Assembly (NCBI GenBank): GCA_038118725.1
Contig: JAYOIK010000050.1
Location: 1 to 39,163, forward strand
DNA length: 39,163 bases
From: JADHLJ01 sp038118725
GTDB taxonomy: Bacteria > Pseudomonadota > Alphaproteobacteria > Thalassobaculales > Thalassobaculaceae
Direction: 5' to 3'
Below, in pieces: positions 1-6,760 of the stretch (positions are counted from its first letter, which is position 1; every line of letters begins with the position of its first letter). A model generated the notes under the pieces. That model did not search any database, was not told the origin of the DNA, and saw nothing but the letters and a program-made list of their open reading frames with translations. The position numbers and the translations under genes are program-made.

Positions 1-12
1 TGCGAGGAAAAG

Positions 13-507
13 GTGGCGAACTTGGATGGGGTGATCGAGCGATTAAAGAGCGAGAAGGCCAGTTTGAATGAAAAACTGAACAATTCAGAAAATGCCAAAA
101 ATAGAATTGAAAAGGAAAATACCTTGCTAAGGTCGCGAGAAAACACAGACCCCTTCCAACATTTCTTAAAGGAAAAATATTCATCCTATCTATATTCAAT
201 CGGTCCGGGTGGAAAATCTGGCGGATATTACCGGAAGAATTTCGGCCCTGGCGGTCGAATCGAGGTTGATTTTCACTATGGTACGTTTGGAGATGGTTCG
301 AAAACCGCGCTGGGCTGTGTGCTTAATATCACCGACCTTATTAGTGGAAGGGCAACACGACCAACACGTGTAAAAATTGGCGAATCAACCGACCTGCTTT
401 TAGATAATGGAATCGAGGTGCGTACCAAGGTGGGTGGAGCGCAGAATAAACCGAATCAAAAAGAGAGTGAGTGTGAAATCTCGGTACAGTTTAGAAAATT
501 ATATTGA
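13..507 (+). CDS. Hypothetical protein with N-terminal coiled coil
   Basis: I do not recognise this family. Residues 1-45 are rich in K, E, N and L with heptad-like spacing and look like a coiled coil; the rest (about 46-164) is a Gly/Ser/Tyr-containing, probably beta-rich globular part with no transmembrane segment or signal peptide. The GTG at 13 is preceded by GAGG at 4-7, a good ribosome site at 5 nt spacing, but the frame is open to the window edge, so a longer protein with a longer coiled coil is possible. The gene is clearly more AT-rich than everything from 646 on, which hints at recent acquisition. The 138 nt after it contain an 8-bp inverted repeat (577-584 with 618-625) followed by TTTAT, a weak terminator candidate. 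Confidence 0.6.
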   Translation: MANLDGVIERLKSEKASLNEKLNNSENAKNRIEKENTLLRSRENTDPFQHFLKEKYSSYLYSIGPGGKSGGYYRKNFGPGGRIEVDFHYGTFGDGSKTALGCVLNITDLISGRATRPTRVKIGESTDLLLDNGIEVRTKVGGAQNKPNQKESECEISVQFRKLY

Positions 508-645
508 TCGACGGTCTTAAAATGATGTTTTATTGGTCACCCGATGAACAAAAAATTCAAGAGCGCGACCAGTGAGGGCGAGACCGGAATAGTTGCCTCG
601 AACTAGAAAATTTCCTCGTCTCGCCTTTATCAAAGGTAAACGCAC

Positions 646-1488
646 TCAAACCACGCCTTCGACCGGCTCCTTGATCGAGAGCCGCCAGTGGATGCGGTCT
701 TCCTCCGGGGGGTAATCACCGGCGGCCTTGTGCACGAGACAGCGGTTGTCCCAGATCACCACGTCGCCGACACGCCATTGATGCGTATAGCCGGCGTCGG
801 GAACCAGCATCCGTTCGACCAACTCGTCGATCACGTCGTCGCTCTCGGCGGGCTCCAGCCCCTCGATGTAGTGGATCTTGCCGGGATCGAAATAGAGTGA
901 CTTGCGGCGGGTTTCCAAATGCACCCGGATCATCGGGTGAAAGGCCGGCGGCTCGTTCCGGTCCTCGGGGTTGAGCAAGGCCGTCTGCCCGGTGCGTCCA
1001 CCATAGGTGAAGGCGCCTCGGCGACCGTCCAGGAGGGTTTTCAGGCGCTCCGGCAACTCCTCGTAGGCCCGGTACATGCTGGAGAAATGCGTGTCGCCGC
1101 CCCGGCTCGGCACCGCCAGCGCGTAGAGCTTGGTCGCCTTGAACGGGATCTCGTCATAGGCGCCGTCGGTGTGAAAGCCGATGGCGCCGCGCTTGTAGAC
1201 GTCTTCGTCGAGGCTTCCGTCGGCGCGGAACTTGTTGGTGCCGAGCATGGTGACCTCGGGATAGTCCGGGTGCCGGGTGGATTTCGAGGGATGTGGAATG
1301 ATCACCCCGAAACGCCGGCCATAGGCGAGGAAATCCTCGATATCGAGCTCCTGGTCGCGGACCACGGTGACGCCGTAATCCAGCCAGGCCTGGTAGATCG
1401 GCGCGAATCCCGCGTCATCCAGGGTCTTGACGTCGACGCCGGTGATCTCGCCACCGGTATGCGCGCCCATGGGGCGGATCTTCAACAT
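646..1488 (-). CDS. TauD/TfdA-family Fe(II)/2-oxoglutarate dioxygenase
   Basis: A 280-residue non-haem iron dioxygenase of the TauD/TfdA family. These enzymes couple oxidative decarboxylation of 2-oxoglutarate to hydroxylation of a small substrate, often releasing sulfite or an alcohol. Visible motifs are the HTD iron pair (FHTDGAY, about residues 106-108), the distal iron His in the CLVHKAAGDYP segment, and two Arg four residues apart (DRIHWR) matching the TauD 2-oxoglutarate and substrate arginines. The ATG at 1488 is chosen because GGAGG lies 8 nt upstream; an upstream in-frame TTG at 1524 is less likely. It follows the DUF1330 gene by about 40 nt on the same strand, so the two are probably co-transcribed. 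The substrate cannot be read from sequence; taurine, alkylsulfonate, aryloxyacetate and other acids are all known for the family. Confidence 0.9.
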   Translation of the reverse strand: MLKIRPMGAHTGGEITGVDVKTLDDAGFAPIYQAWLDYGVTVVRDQELDIEDFLAYGRRFGVIIPHPSKSTRHPDYPEVTMLGTNKFRADGSLDEDVYKRGAIGFHTDGAYDEIPFKATKLYALAVPSRGGDTHFSSMYRAYEELPERLKTLLDGRRGAFTYGGRTGQTALLNPEDRNEPPAFHPMIRVHLETRRKSLYFDPGKIHYIEGLEPAESDDVIDELVERMLVPDAGYTHQWRVGDVVIWDNRCLVHKAAGDYPPEEDRIHWRLSIKEPVEGVV

Positions 1489-1530
1489 CCCGCGGTCCTC
1501 CAATTGCAACCTCGCGTCATGCAAGCGGTG

Positions 1531-1821
1531 CTAGACGCCCTCGACGATCCGAATGTCGCGTTCCGCGCCGTCGCCGAGCGCCGCCAGGGCGCGCTGGTAG
1601 TCCTCGCTGTCATACGCGGCGAGCGCGGCGGCGTAGCTTTCAAACTCGATCACCACGGTGCGCTGATCAAGCCCATGCTCGCGCGCCTGGCTTTGGCCGC
1701 CGGCGACCAGAAGCTTGCCACCCGCTTTCTCTATCGCGTCGAAGGCGAATTCGCGATAGGCCGCGTGCTTGTCCGGATCCGCCGGACGGCGATGGGCGCT
1801 GACCCAATATCCCTTTGGCAT
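1531..1821 (-). CDS. DUF1330 family protein
   Basis: A 96-residue protein with the DUF1330 dimeric alpha-beta (ferredoxin-like) pattern: an opening strand at MPKGYWVSAH, a helix around YREFAFDAIEKAG, then the typical GGKLLVAGGQ and TVVIEFESYAAALAAYDS segments. Members are small cytosolic proteins of unknown function often found beside catabolic enzymes. The ATG at 1821 has GGGAG 7 nt upstream; the frame is open further upstream, but that part is low-complexity Arg/Pro/Ser and overlaps the divergent gene, so it is not coding. It lies upstream of the TauD-type gene on the same strand and divergent from a second TauD-type gene, which suggests a shared catabolic role. No catalytic residue can be assigned. 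Confidence 0.85.
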   Translation of the reverse strand: MPKGYWVSAHRRPADPDKHAAYREFAFDAIEKAGGKLLVAGGQSQAREHGLDQRTVVIEFESYAAALAAYDSEDYQRALAALGDGAERDIRIVEGV

Positions 1822-1966
1822 TGCCTTGCTCCCTCGAATGCGCGGTCGGTGGCGAGTCACGGCGCCAGGGAAGACGATACAAGCTGGGCGATTTTGGCGG
1901 AACACCCGATCGTGCGATAATCCCGAGCTTGATGGCGCGAGACGCGCCAAATCGATGGAGGTGGTG
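1822..1966. promoter_or_regulatory. Divergent intergenic control region
   Basis: This 145-nt gap separates the minus-strand DUF1330/TauD pair from the plus-strand TauD/SDR pair, so it must hold the promoters of both unless one is read from elsewhere. I see a ribosome site for each side (GGGAG before 1821 on the minus strand and GGAGG at 1957-1961 on the plus strand) but no confident -10/-35 pair and no clear operator palindrome. The role is inferred from gene layout. Confidence 0.4.
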
Positions 1967-2818
1967 ATGAGTGGTCCCGACGGTTTTTCCCTGAACCCGA
2001 TTGTCGACGGTTTTGTCGGCGAGGTCACCGGCCTTGATCTGAACGATGATCCGGGCGCGGAGACCAAGGCGCGGTTACGCGCGGCGCATCAGGCCTATCC
2101 GGTGCTGGCAATCCGTGACCAATCCCTTGACCCCCGGGGAATGATCCGGTTCGGCGAGATCTTCGGCGGCTTCGATATCGATCATCACGTCCCGCAATAT
2201 CAAGACAAGACGCATCCCGAGGTGGTTTATCTGACCAACCGAAAAGCCGACGGCGCGCCCGACAAGGCCTCGGCGGAACGCGGCGCCGCCTGGCATGCCG
2301 ACAGCACCTTCAAGGAGCATCCCTGCGCCCATACCGCCTTGCATGCCCTGGAGATTCCCAGCAAGGGCGCGGGCACTTTTTTCGCCAATATGGTCAAGGC
2401 TTACGAGACCCTGCCCGACGATCTCAAAACCGCGATCGAGGGTCGCCACGCCAAGCACAAATTCGGCACCGGCCCGGCCGAGGGCGGCATCATCCCGATG
2501 ACGGACGAGCAGGAAGAGATCTATCCACCGGTGATCCATCCGATGGTCCGGACCGACCCCGAAACCGGGGCCAAGGCGCTCTATGTCAATCCGCTGCATG
2601 TCTACGGCATCGTCGACATGGACCAGGCCGAGGCGGCGCCGCTGCTCACCCGGTTGTTCGAGCACGCGCTCGACCCGGCGTTTCAGTATCTGCACGACTA
2701 TCGGGTCGGGGATCTGGTGATCTGGGATCAACGGCGGACCTGGCACAAGGCCGAGGCGGCCTATTCCATGGACGAGACCCGCCGCCTGATGCGGATCAAG
2801 ATCAGCGCCGCGGCATGA
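1967..2818 (+). CDS. TauD/TfdA-family Fe(II)/2-oxoglutarate dioxygenase
   Basis: A second TauD-type dioxygenase (283 residues), divergent from the first. Iron ligands are H110 and D112 (AAWHADSTF) and H260 (RRTWHKAEA); R272 and R276 in DETRRLMR have the spacing of the 2-oxoglutarate and substrate arginines. ATG 1967 is chosen because GGAGG lies 5 nt before it; the same frame is open further upstream but shows no homology there. The stop overlaps the ATG of the following SDR (ATGA), so the two are translationally coupled. A plausible reading is hydroxylation by the dioxygenase followed by oxidation of the product by the SDR, but the substrate is unknown. Confidence 0.9.
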   Translation: MSGPDGFSLNPIVDGFVGEVTGLDLNDDPGAETKARLRAAHQAYPVLAIRDQSLDPRGMIRFGEIFGGFDIDHHVPQYQDKTHPEVVYLTNRKADGAPDKASAERGAAWHADSTFKEHPCAHTALHALEIPSKGAGTFFANMVKAYETLPDDLKTAIEGRHAKHKFGTGPAEGGIIPMTDEQEEIYPPVIHPMVRTDPETGAKALYVNPLHVYGIVDMDQAEAAPLLTRLFEHALDPAFQYLHDYRVGDLVIWDQRRTWHKAEAAYSMDETRRLMRIKISAAA

Positions 2819-3564
2819 GCTTCGAGAACAAGGCGGCCTTCGTCGCGGGCGGCGGCGGCGGCATGGGGCTGGCCATCGCCAACCGCCTGATCGAGGCCGG
2901 CTGTCACGTGGCGCTGGCGGATCTGAAACCGGAGCCGGCGGGGATCGACGCCGGTCCGGGACGACATCTCTATCTCGAGGGAGATCTGTCGGATCAGGGT
3001 TTCGTCGAGAGCGCGGTGGCCAGTGCCGCGGAAGCATTTGGCGGCATCGATTATCTGGTGAATACCGCGGGCGTGCTCTGGCTGGACCAAGATCGCTCGG
3101 TCACCGATATCGACATGGCGGTCTGGGACCGGGTGCTGGCGATCAACCTGAAATCCTTCGCGCTCACCGCGCGGTGTTGCGTGCCGCTGATGAAGCAGCG
3201 CGGCGGCGGGGCGATGGTGCATTTCTCCTCCATCGATGCCACCGGTGGCGATGCGCCGGCCCAGGACGCCTATGGCGCGTCCAAGGCGGCGGTGATCCGG
3301 CTGGCCAAATCCTTGGCGATCCAGTTCGCCGGTGACGGTATCCGTTCCAACGTCATCCTGCCGGGACCGACGATGTCGCCGATGCAGGTGCGCTGGGAAG
3401 ACGACGCCGAGGCCCAGGCAAGGGTCGCCGGCTTCGTTCCGCTCGGCCGTTTGGGCCGGCTCGACGACATGGCCGATGCCTGTTTGTTCCTGCTCTCCGA
3501 CGCGGCGGCCTATATCACCGGCGTCGAATTGCCGGTCGATGGCGGGATAACCGCGCGGGTTTGA
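2815..3564 (+). CDS. Short-chain dehydrogenase/reductase (SDR)
   Basis: A classical 249-residue NAD(P)-dependent SDR. The dinucleotide site is Gly-rich (GGGGGMG, residues 12-18), followed by NTAG (83-86), N111, S139 and the YGASK motif (Y153, K157), giving a complete catalytic tetrad. The C-terminal DGG element is also typical. The acid at the end of the second strand (LADLK) favours NAD over NADP. Its ATG overlaps the stop of the upstream dioxygenase by 4 nt. It probably oxidises an alcohol produced or used by the same pathway. No closer subfamily name is justified. Confidence 0.9.
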   Translation: MSFENKAAFVAGGGGGMGLAIANRLIEAGCHVALADLKPEPAGIDAGPGRHLYLEGDLSDQGFVESAVASAAEAFGGIDYLVNTAGVLWLDQDRSVTDIDMAVWDRVLAINLKSFALTARCCVPLMKQRGGGAMVHFSSIDATGGDAPAQDAYGASKAAVIRLAKSLAIQFAGDGIRSNVILPGPTMSPMQVRWEDDAEAQARVAGFVPLGRLGRLDDMADACLFLLSDAAAYITGVELPVDGGITARV

Positions 3565-3661
3565 GGGTTTCCCGACCGTCCCCTCGTCAAAATGACGGCT
3601 GGGATCTTGTGCCGCCCCCCTTGCTTGGGGCATATCAAGGGGCCGTTACGGGAGGAATTCG

Positions 3662-4432
3662 ATGGCCAAGCCAGTGGTCGGCGTGATCGCGTCCACGCAT
3701 CAGGTTGAAGGTCGTTTCGCGACCCAGATGGCCGGGGAGCGCAATCTCAACGCCATCGCCGAAGTGTCCGGCGCCCTGCCGCTGATGTTCGCGGGCGCGC
3801 CGGAGATCACCGATATCGGCGCGCTGCTGGATGTCGTCGACGGGATCTTGCTGACCGGCGCCAGGGCGAATGTTCATCCCACGCGTTTCGGCGTCGAGCC
3901 GCACCCCGCCCATGAGCCCTATGACGAGCGACGAGACGAAGTGGCGCTGGAGCTTACCCGGGCCTGTGTCGAGCGCGGCGTCCCCGTCTTCGGCGTCTGT
4001 CGCGGTTTCCAGGAAATGGCGGTCGCCTTCGGCTGCGCCCTGCATCCCGAGATCCGCGAGTTGCCGGGCCGCATGAATCACCGAGCCCCTCGGCTGGAGA
4101 ACGGCGAGGTACATCCCGACCCGGAAGTGGTCTTCGCCGACCGGCACGAGGTCAGGTTGATGCGAGACGGCGCCTTCGCCCGGCTCCTGGGGCGCGAGAC
4201 CATACGCGTCAACTCCCTGCACGGTCAGGGGATCTGCAAGCCCGCCGAGCGGGTGATTCACGAGGGGATCGCCGAGGACGGCACCATCGAGGCGATCCGC
4301 ATCGCCGACGCGCCCGGCTTCGCGCTGGGGGTCCAGTGGCACGCGGAATACGACCCTCAGATCAACCCGATCAACCGCACCTTATTCCAGGCCTTCGGCA
4401 GCGCGTTGGTTGAGAGCCAGGGCGCGCGGTAG
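3662..4432 (+). CDS. Class-I glutamine amidotransferase-like gamma-glutamyl hydrolase (peptidase C26, PuuD-like)
   Basis: A 256-residue protein of the C26 group that includes gamma-glutamyl-gamma-aminobutyrate hydrolase PuuD. The nucleophile elbow GVCRGFQE places the catalytic Cys at 113, and the GVQWHAE segment supplies His227 and Glu229, so the triad is intact. The family hydrolyses gamma-glutamyl amides, for example in the gamma-glutamylated putrescine pathway; the substrate here is unproven. A strong ribosome site (GGGAGG, 6 nt before ATG 3662) fixes the start. It lies 97 nt after the SDR on the same strand and could belong to the same transcription unit or have its own promoter. Confidence 0.88.
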   Translation: MAKPVVGVIASTHQVEGRFATQMAGERNLNAIAEVSGALPLMFAGAPEITDIGALLDVVDGILLTGARANVHPTRFGVEPHPAHEPYDERRDEVALELTRACVERGVPVFGVCRGFQEMAVAFGCALHPEIRELPGRMNHRAPRLENGEVHPDPEVVFADRHEVRLMRDGAFARLLGRETIRVNSLHGQGICKPAERVIHEGIAEDGTIEAIRIADAPGFALGVQWHAEYDPQINPINRTLFQAFGSALVESQGAR

Positions 4433-4688
4433 AGCCGGAGCGCCCATTCTGGCGCGTTTCCACCGAGACTGTTGCCGATTTCCAGATCAATCCCAGGTAA
4501 AATCACCGCGAAGCCGCGAAAGATGTTCCCATTGGGGACATTTTCTTGATTATAATTCCGCCCGTTCGGGCCATGCGCCGGGTGGGGTCTCCATGCCGCT
4601 CCCAGGCGTGGCGTGGGCCAGGCATCGAACCATCTTGGCGACGTCCAATCAGAACAGATGGGCGGACTGAAAATCAGGGAGAAACCGG
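4433..4688. other. Intergenic region with a TATAAT hexamer
   Basis: No gene is supported here. The stretch holds an imperfect hairpin at about 4523-4541 (ATGTTCCC and GGGGACAT arms) and, just after it, a perfect TATAAT at 4551-4556. No -35 element sits at a good distance, so a promoter for the lipoprotein gene at 4689 is only a weak suggestion. Confidence 0.3.
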
Positions 4689-5036
4689 ATGCGCCAGACC
4701 CTTATACTGAGCTCGTGTATCGCCGCGCTCCTGCTGGGCGGCTGTTTCGGCGAGGAAGAAGAACAGGCCAAGGCGCCGGTGAACGACTTTGTCATGGTCG
4801 CGAACAAGGCCGCCGTGGACTACAAGGTCCAGATAACCACGCGGTCGTCCAAGCAATACTCATTGCCTTTCAAGGCCGTGGAGCGGATCGAGTTTCCGGC
4901 GACGGAATCCAAGGTCGTTCAGGTCAAGGCGATCAGTCTGGACCGAGATTGGAACGACTGCATCACGTCGGTCAAGGTCGGCCAGACCATGAATGTCGTT
5001 CAGGTCGGCGAGACCGTGGAGTGCCGGGCGGAATAG
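4689..5036 (+). CDS. Small predicted lipoprotein, function unknown
   Basis: A 115-residue protein with an N-terminal hydrophobic segment ending in the lipobox LLGGC, which predicts lipidation at Cys19 and anchoring in the cell envelope. An acidic EEEE stretch follows, then a small domain of about 75 residues predicted mostly beta, with two further Cys (in DCIT and ECRAE) that could form a disulfide. An AGGGAG-like ribosome site precedes ATG 4689. The Gly at -2 and -1 is acceptable for signal peptidase II. It is convergent with the glutathione transferase gene, with 22 nt between stops. I do not recognise the domain. Confidence 0.75.
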   Translation: MRQTLILSSCIAALLLGGCFGEEEEQAKAPVNDFVMVANKAAVDYKVQITTRSSKQYSLPFKAVERIEFPATESKVVQVKAISLDRDWNDCITSVKVGQTMNVVQVGETVECRAE

Positions 5037-5058
5037 AGGAAATAGCCGGGGACGGCGA

Positions 5059-5682
5059 TCACGGCGCCAGTTCCACCTCGATCGCGGCCTTGACATTGGC
5101 GCGCTCGGCCATGCGCGCGCGATGGTCGGCGACCTTGGGGAAACGACCGGGGTCGACACCGTCCTTTTCCATCCACTGGGCGATCGTGAACAGGTACGGA
5201 TCGGCGATCGTATAGGTCTCGCCCATCACCCAGGGCCCCTTGAACATCTCTTTCTCGATCATCTCGAACCCGGCCGAGACGGTTTCCGGCACCTTGCGCC
5301 GCATGTCCTCGAAGGAAGATTCCTCACTCGCCCAACGATGGCCCCGCATCCGGTGCGCATGCGCGACATGCAGGCTGGAACAGAGATAGCTGTTGAAGGC
5401 CTGGATCTCGGCGAAGGCGAAGGGATCGTCCAACGGCGCGAGCTTCGCCTCCGGATAGCTCTGGGCGATAAAGGCCAGCATCGCCGGCGTCTCGGTGAGG
5501 ATCCCGCGTTCCGTCACCATCGCCGGTACCCGGGCCTTGGGATTGATCTTGAGATATTCCGGCGACTGTTGCTCGGTGGTCGCGAAATCGATCCGCCGAA
5601 GTTCGTATTCCGCCCCGGCATCCTCCAGCGCGATATGCGAGGCCAGCGAGCAGGTATGCGCCGTGTAGTAGAGCGTGATCAT
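5059..5682 (-). CDS. Glutathione S-transferase family protein (beta-like)
   Basis: A 207-residue GST. The N-terminal thioredoxin-like domain (1-78) begins with a segment that resembles beta-class GSTs (HTCSLASHIALED, with Cys11 where beta-class enzymes have their catalytic Cys). It contains the cis-Pro (RVPAM, Pro53) and the glutathione gamma-glutamyl contact ETPA (64-67). The all-helical C-terminal domain has the conserved N-cap region YTIADPYLF. It likely conjugates or reduces electrophiles in the cytosol. It lies 58 nt downstream of the cupin gene on the same strand, so the two may be co-transcribed. The ribosome site is weak (GAGAAAG). Confidence 0.9.
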   Translation of the reverse strand: MITLYYTAHTCSLASHIALEDAGAEYELRRIDFATTEQQSPEYLKINPKARVPAMVTERGILTETPAMLAFIAQSYPEAKLAPLDDPFAFAEIQAFNSYLCSSLHVAHAHRMRGHRWASEESSFEDMRRKVPETVSAGFEMIEKEMFKGPWVMGETYTIADPYLFTIAQWMEKDGVDPGRFPKVADHRARMAERANVKAAIEVELAP

Positions 5683-5740
5683 TTTAATTCTTTCTCGGCA
5701 AGGGGTTTAGCGATCTGAACATGGTCGGACTATCGAAGAG

Positions 5741-6265
5741 TTATTCCGCCGCGATGCCGCCGGCCTTCGATGCGTCTTCCGGCGCGCCGCCATGCACGGC
5801 GCCGCGGTTCCAGCTGTCGACATATTGCTCGATGGAGAGGGTCCAGCCGTTCTCCATGTTCTCGTCGAAATACTCGAACAGGATGCCGTCCGGCGCGCTC
5901 ATGGACAGCAGAACCGTGCCGCCGGCCTCGCCGCCGCGTTCGGTATGCGGATGGGCGTCGGCGGGCGCCAGCGCGTCGTCGCCCTTCTTGCGGTGCACGG
6001 TCTTTCCCATGGTCCCGTCGGGAAGGTGGTCGGTCACGAATTGTTCGCCGTCGAGCACCAGGGTCAGGGTCGAGGCGACATGGCGGTGACGCCGGCAATG
6101 ACCCCCGTCCTCGGCATAGCGCAGGAGCATGTCTAGACGACCGGCCTCGAGGTCATAGCCGAGCAGGCTGTACTCGAAATCCACCAGGAAGTCCTTGCAG
6201 TCGGGGTCGGTCACCCGGCGCCACTCCACGGAGCTGGGATCGAAACTCTCTGAAATCCTGTGCAT
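5741..6265 (-). CDS. Cupin-fold protein
   Basis: A 174-residue single-domain cupin. The first cupin motif is visible as GGHCRRHRHVASTLTLVLDGE (His60, His62 and Glu74) and the second as PADAHPHTERGG (His105/His107), enough to bind a divalent metal. Cupins of this kind include dioxygenases and small-molecule isomerases as well as anti-sigma-factor sensor domains; no substrate can be named. ATG 6265 is preferred because GAGG lies 5 nt upstream; an in-frame ATG at 6349 has no ribosome site and would add an unconserved 28 residues. It is the upstream member of a likely two-gene unit with the GST. Confidence 0.75.
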   Translation of the reverse strand: MHRISESFDPSSVEWRRVTDPDCKDFLVDFEYSLLGYDLEAGRLDMLLRYAEDGGHCRRHRHVASTLTLVLDGEQFVTDHLPDGTMGKTVHRKKGDDALAPADAHPHTERGGEAGGTVLLSMSAPDGILFEYFDENMENGWTLSIEQYVDSWNRGAVHGGAPEDASKAGGIAAE

Positions 6266-6760
6266 GGCGTCCTCGCTGGGTCGTTCGAGGCCCGAAGCTA
6301 CCAAGGCCTTGGCGCCACCCGCAAGCCGAGCGTCGCGGGTGAGGTCCATCGGTGCCCGGCCTAGCGCCAGTCCGGAGCCTTCATCCCCGTATCCCCGACG
6401 TAGGTCGGGGCCGACGCCTGAGACGCGGGCATGTGACGGAAAGCCCGATCATTTGGACGGGTAGATCACCGTGCTCGGCCATCCGTCGGGTAGCAAGGCT
6501 TCAGGCGTCGACCCCGACCTACGTCGGGGATACGGGCGATCGCTCGCGTGGGGCCGTGGGCATATACATATCCCATGGATCAAGCAAGGGACGACCAATC
6601 CGGCGCGGAGCGCCGATCGGACAATCCGACGGGCATTACGGATCGGTGACACGGGCGATCGCTTCGGCTAAAACTCGGTGTTTGGAGTCGCGGTGGGCCG
6701 CGGCTTCGATAAATGGGGTCTTCCTCGGTCGGCCCATTCCCTGCCTTCGATTGGATCAAG
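6266..6760. other. Long intergenic region with palindromic repeat
   Basis: About 495 nt without a supported gene between the divergent cupin and helicase genes. It holds the two-armed inverted repeat at 6386-6536 and a short direct repeat (GGGCGATCGCT at 6534-6544 and again at 6653-6663). Promoters for both flanking genes should lie here, but no confident hexamers are visible. Confidence 0.5.
6386..6536. repeat. Two-armed intergenic palindromic element (copy A)
   Basis: The arm 6386-6421 and the arm 6501-6536 are reverse complements over 36 nt with one mismatch, separated by 79 nt. Each arm contains its own small hairpin (CCCCGAC, 4-nt loop, GTCGGGG). The spacer carries GTGACGG at 6433-6439 and GATC at 6447-6450, a pair that recurs at the same spacing in the copies near 13529 and 17240. 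The structure resembles REP/BIME-type or MITE-like intergenic repeats. No coding capacity. Confidence 0.85.

Noticed and set aside
4410..4670. Possible 86-residue gene between the C26 hydrolase and the lipoprotein
   Set aside because: It starts inside the previous gene, has no ribosome site and an Arg/Pro/Ser-rich composition typical of translated intergenic DNA.
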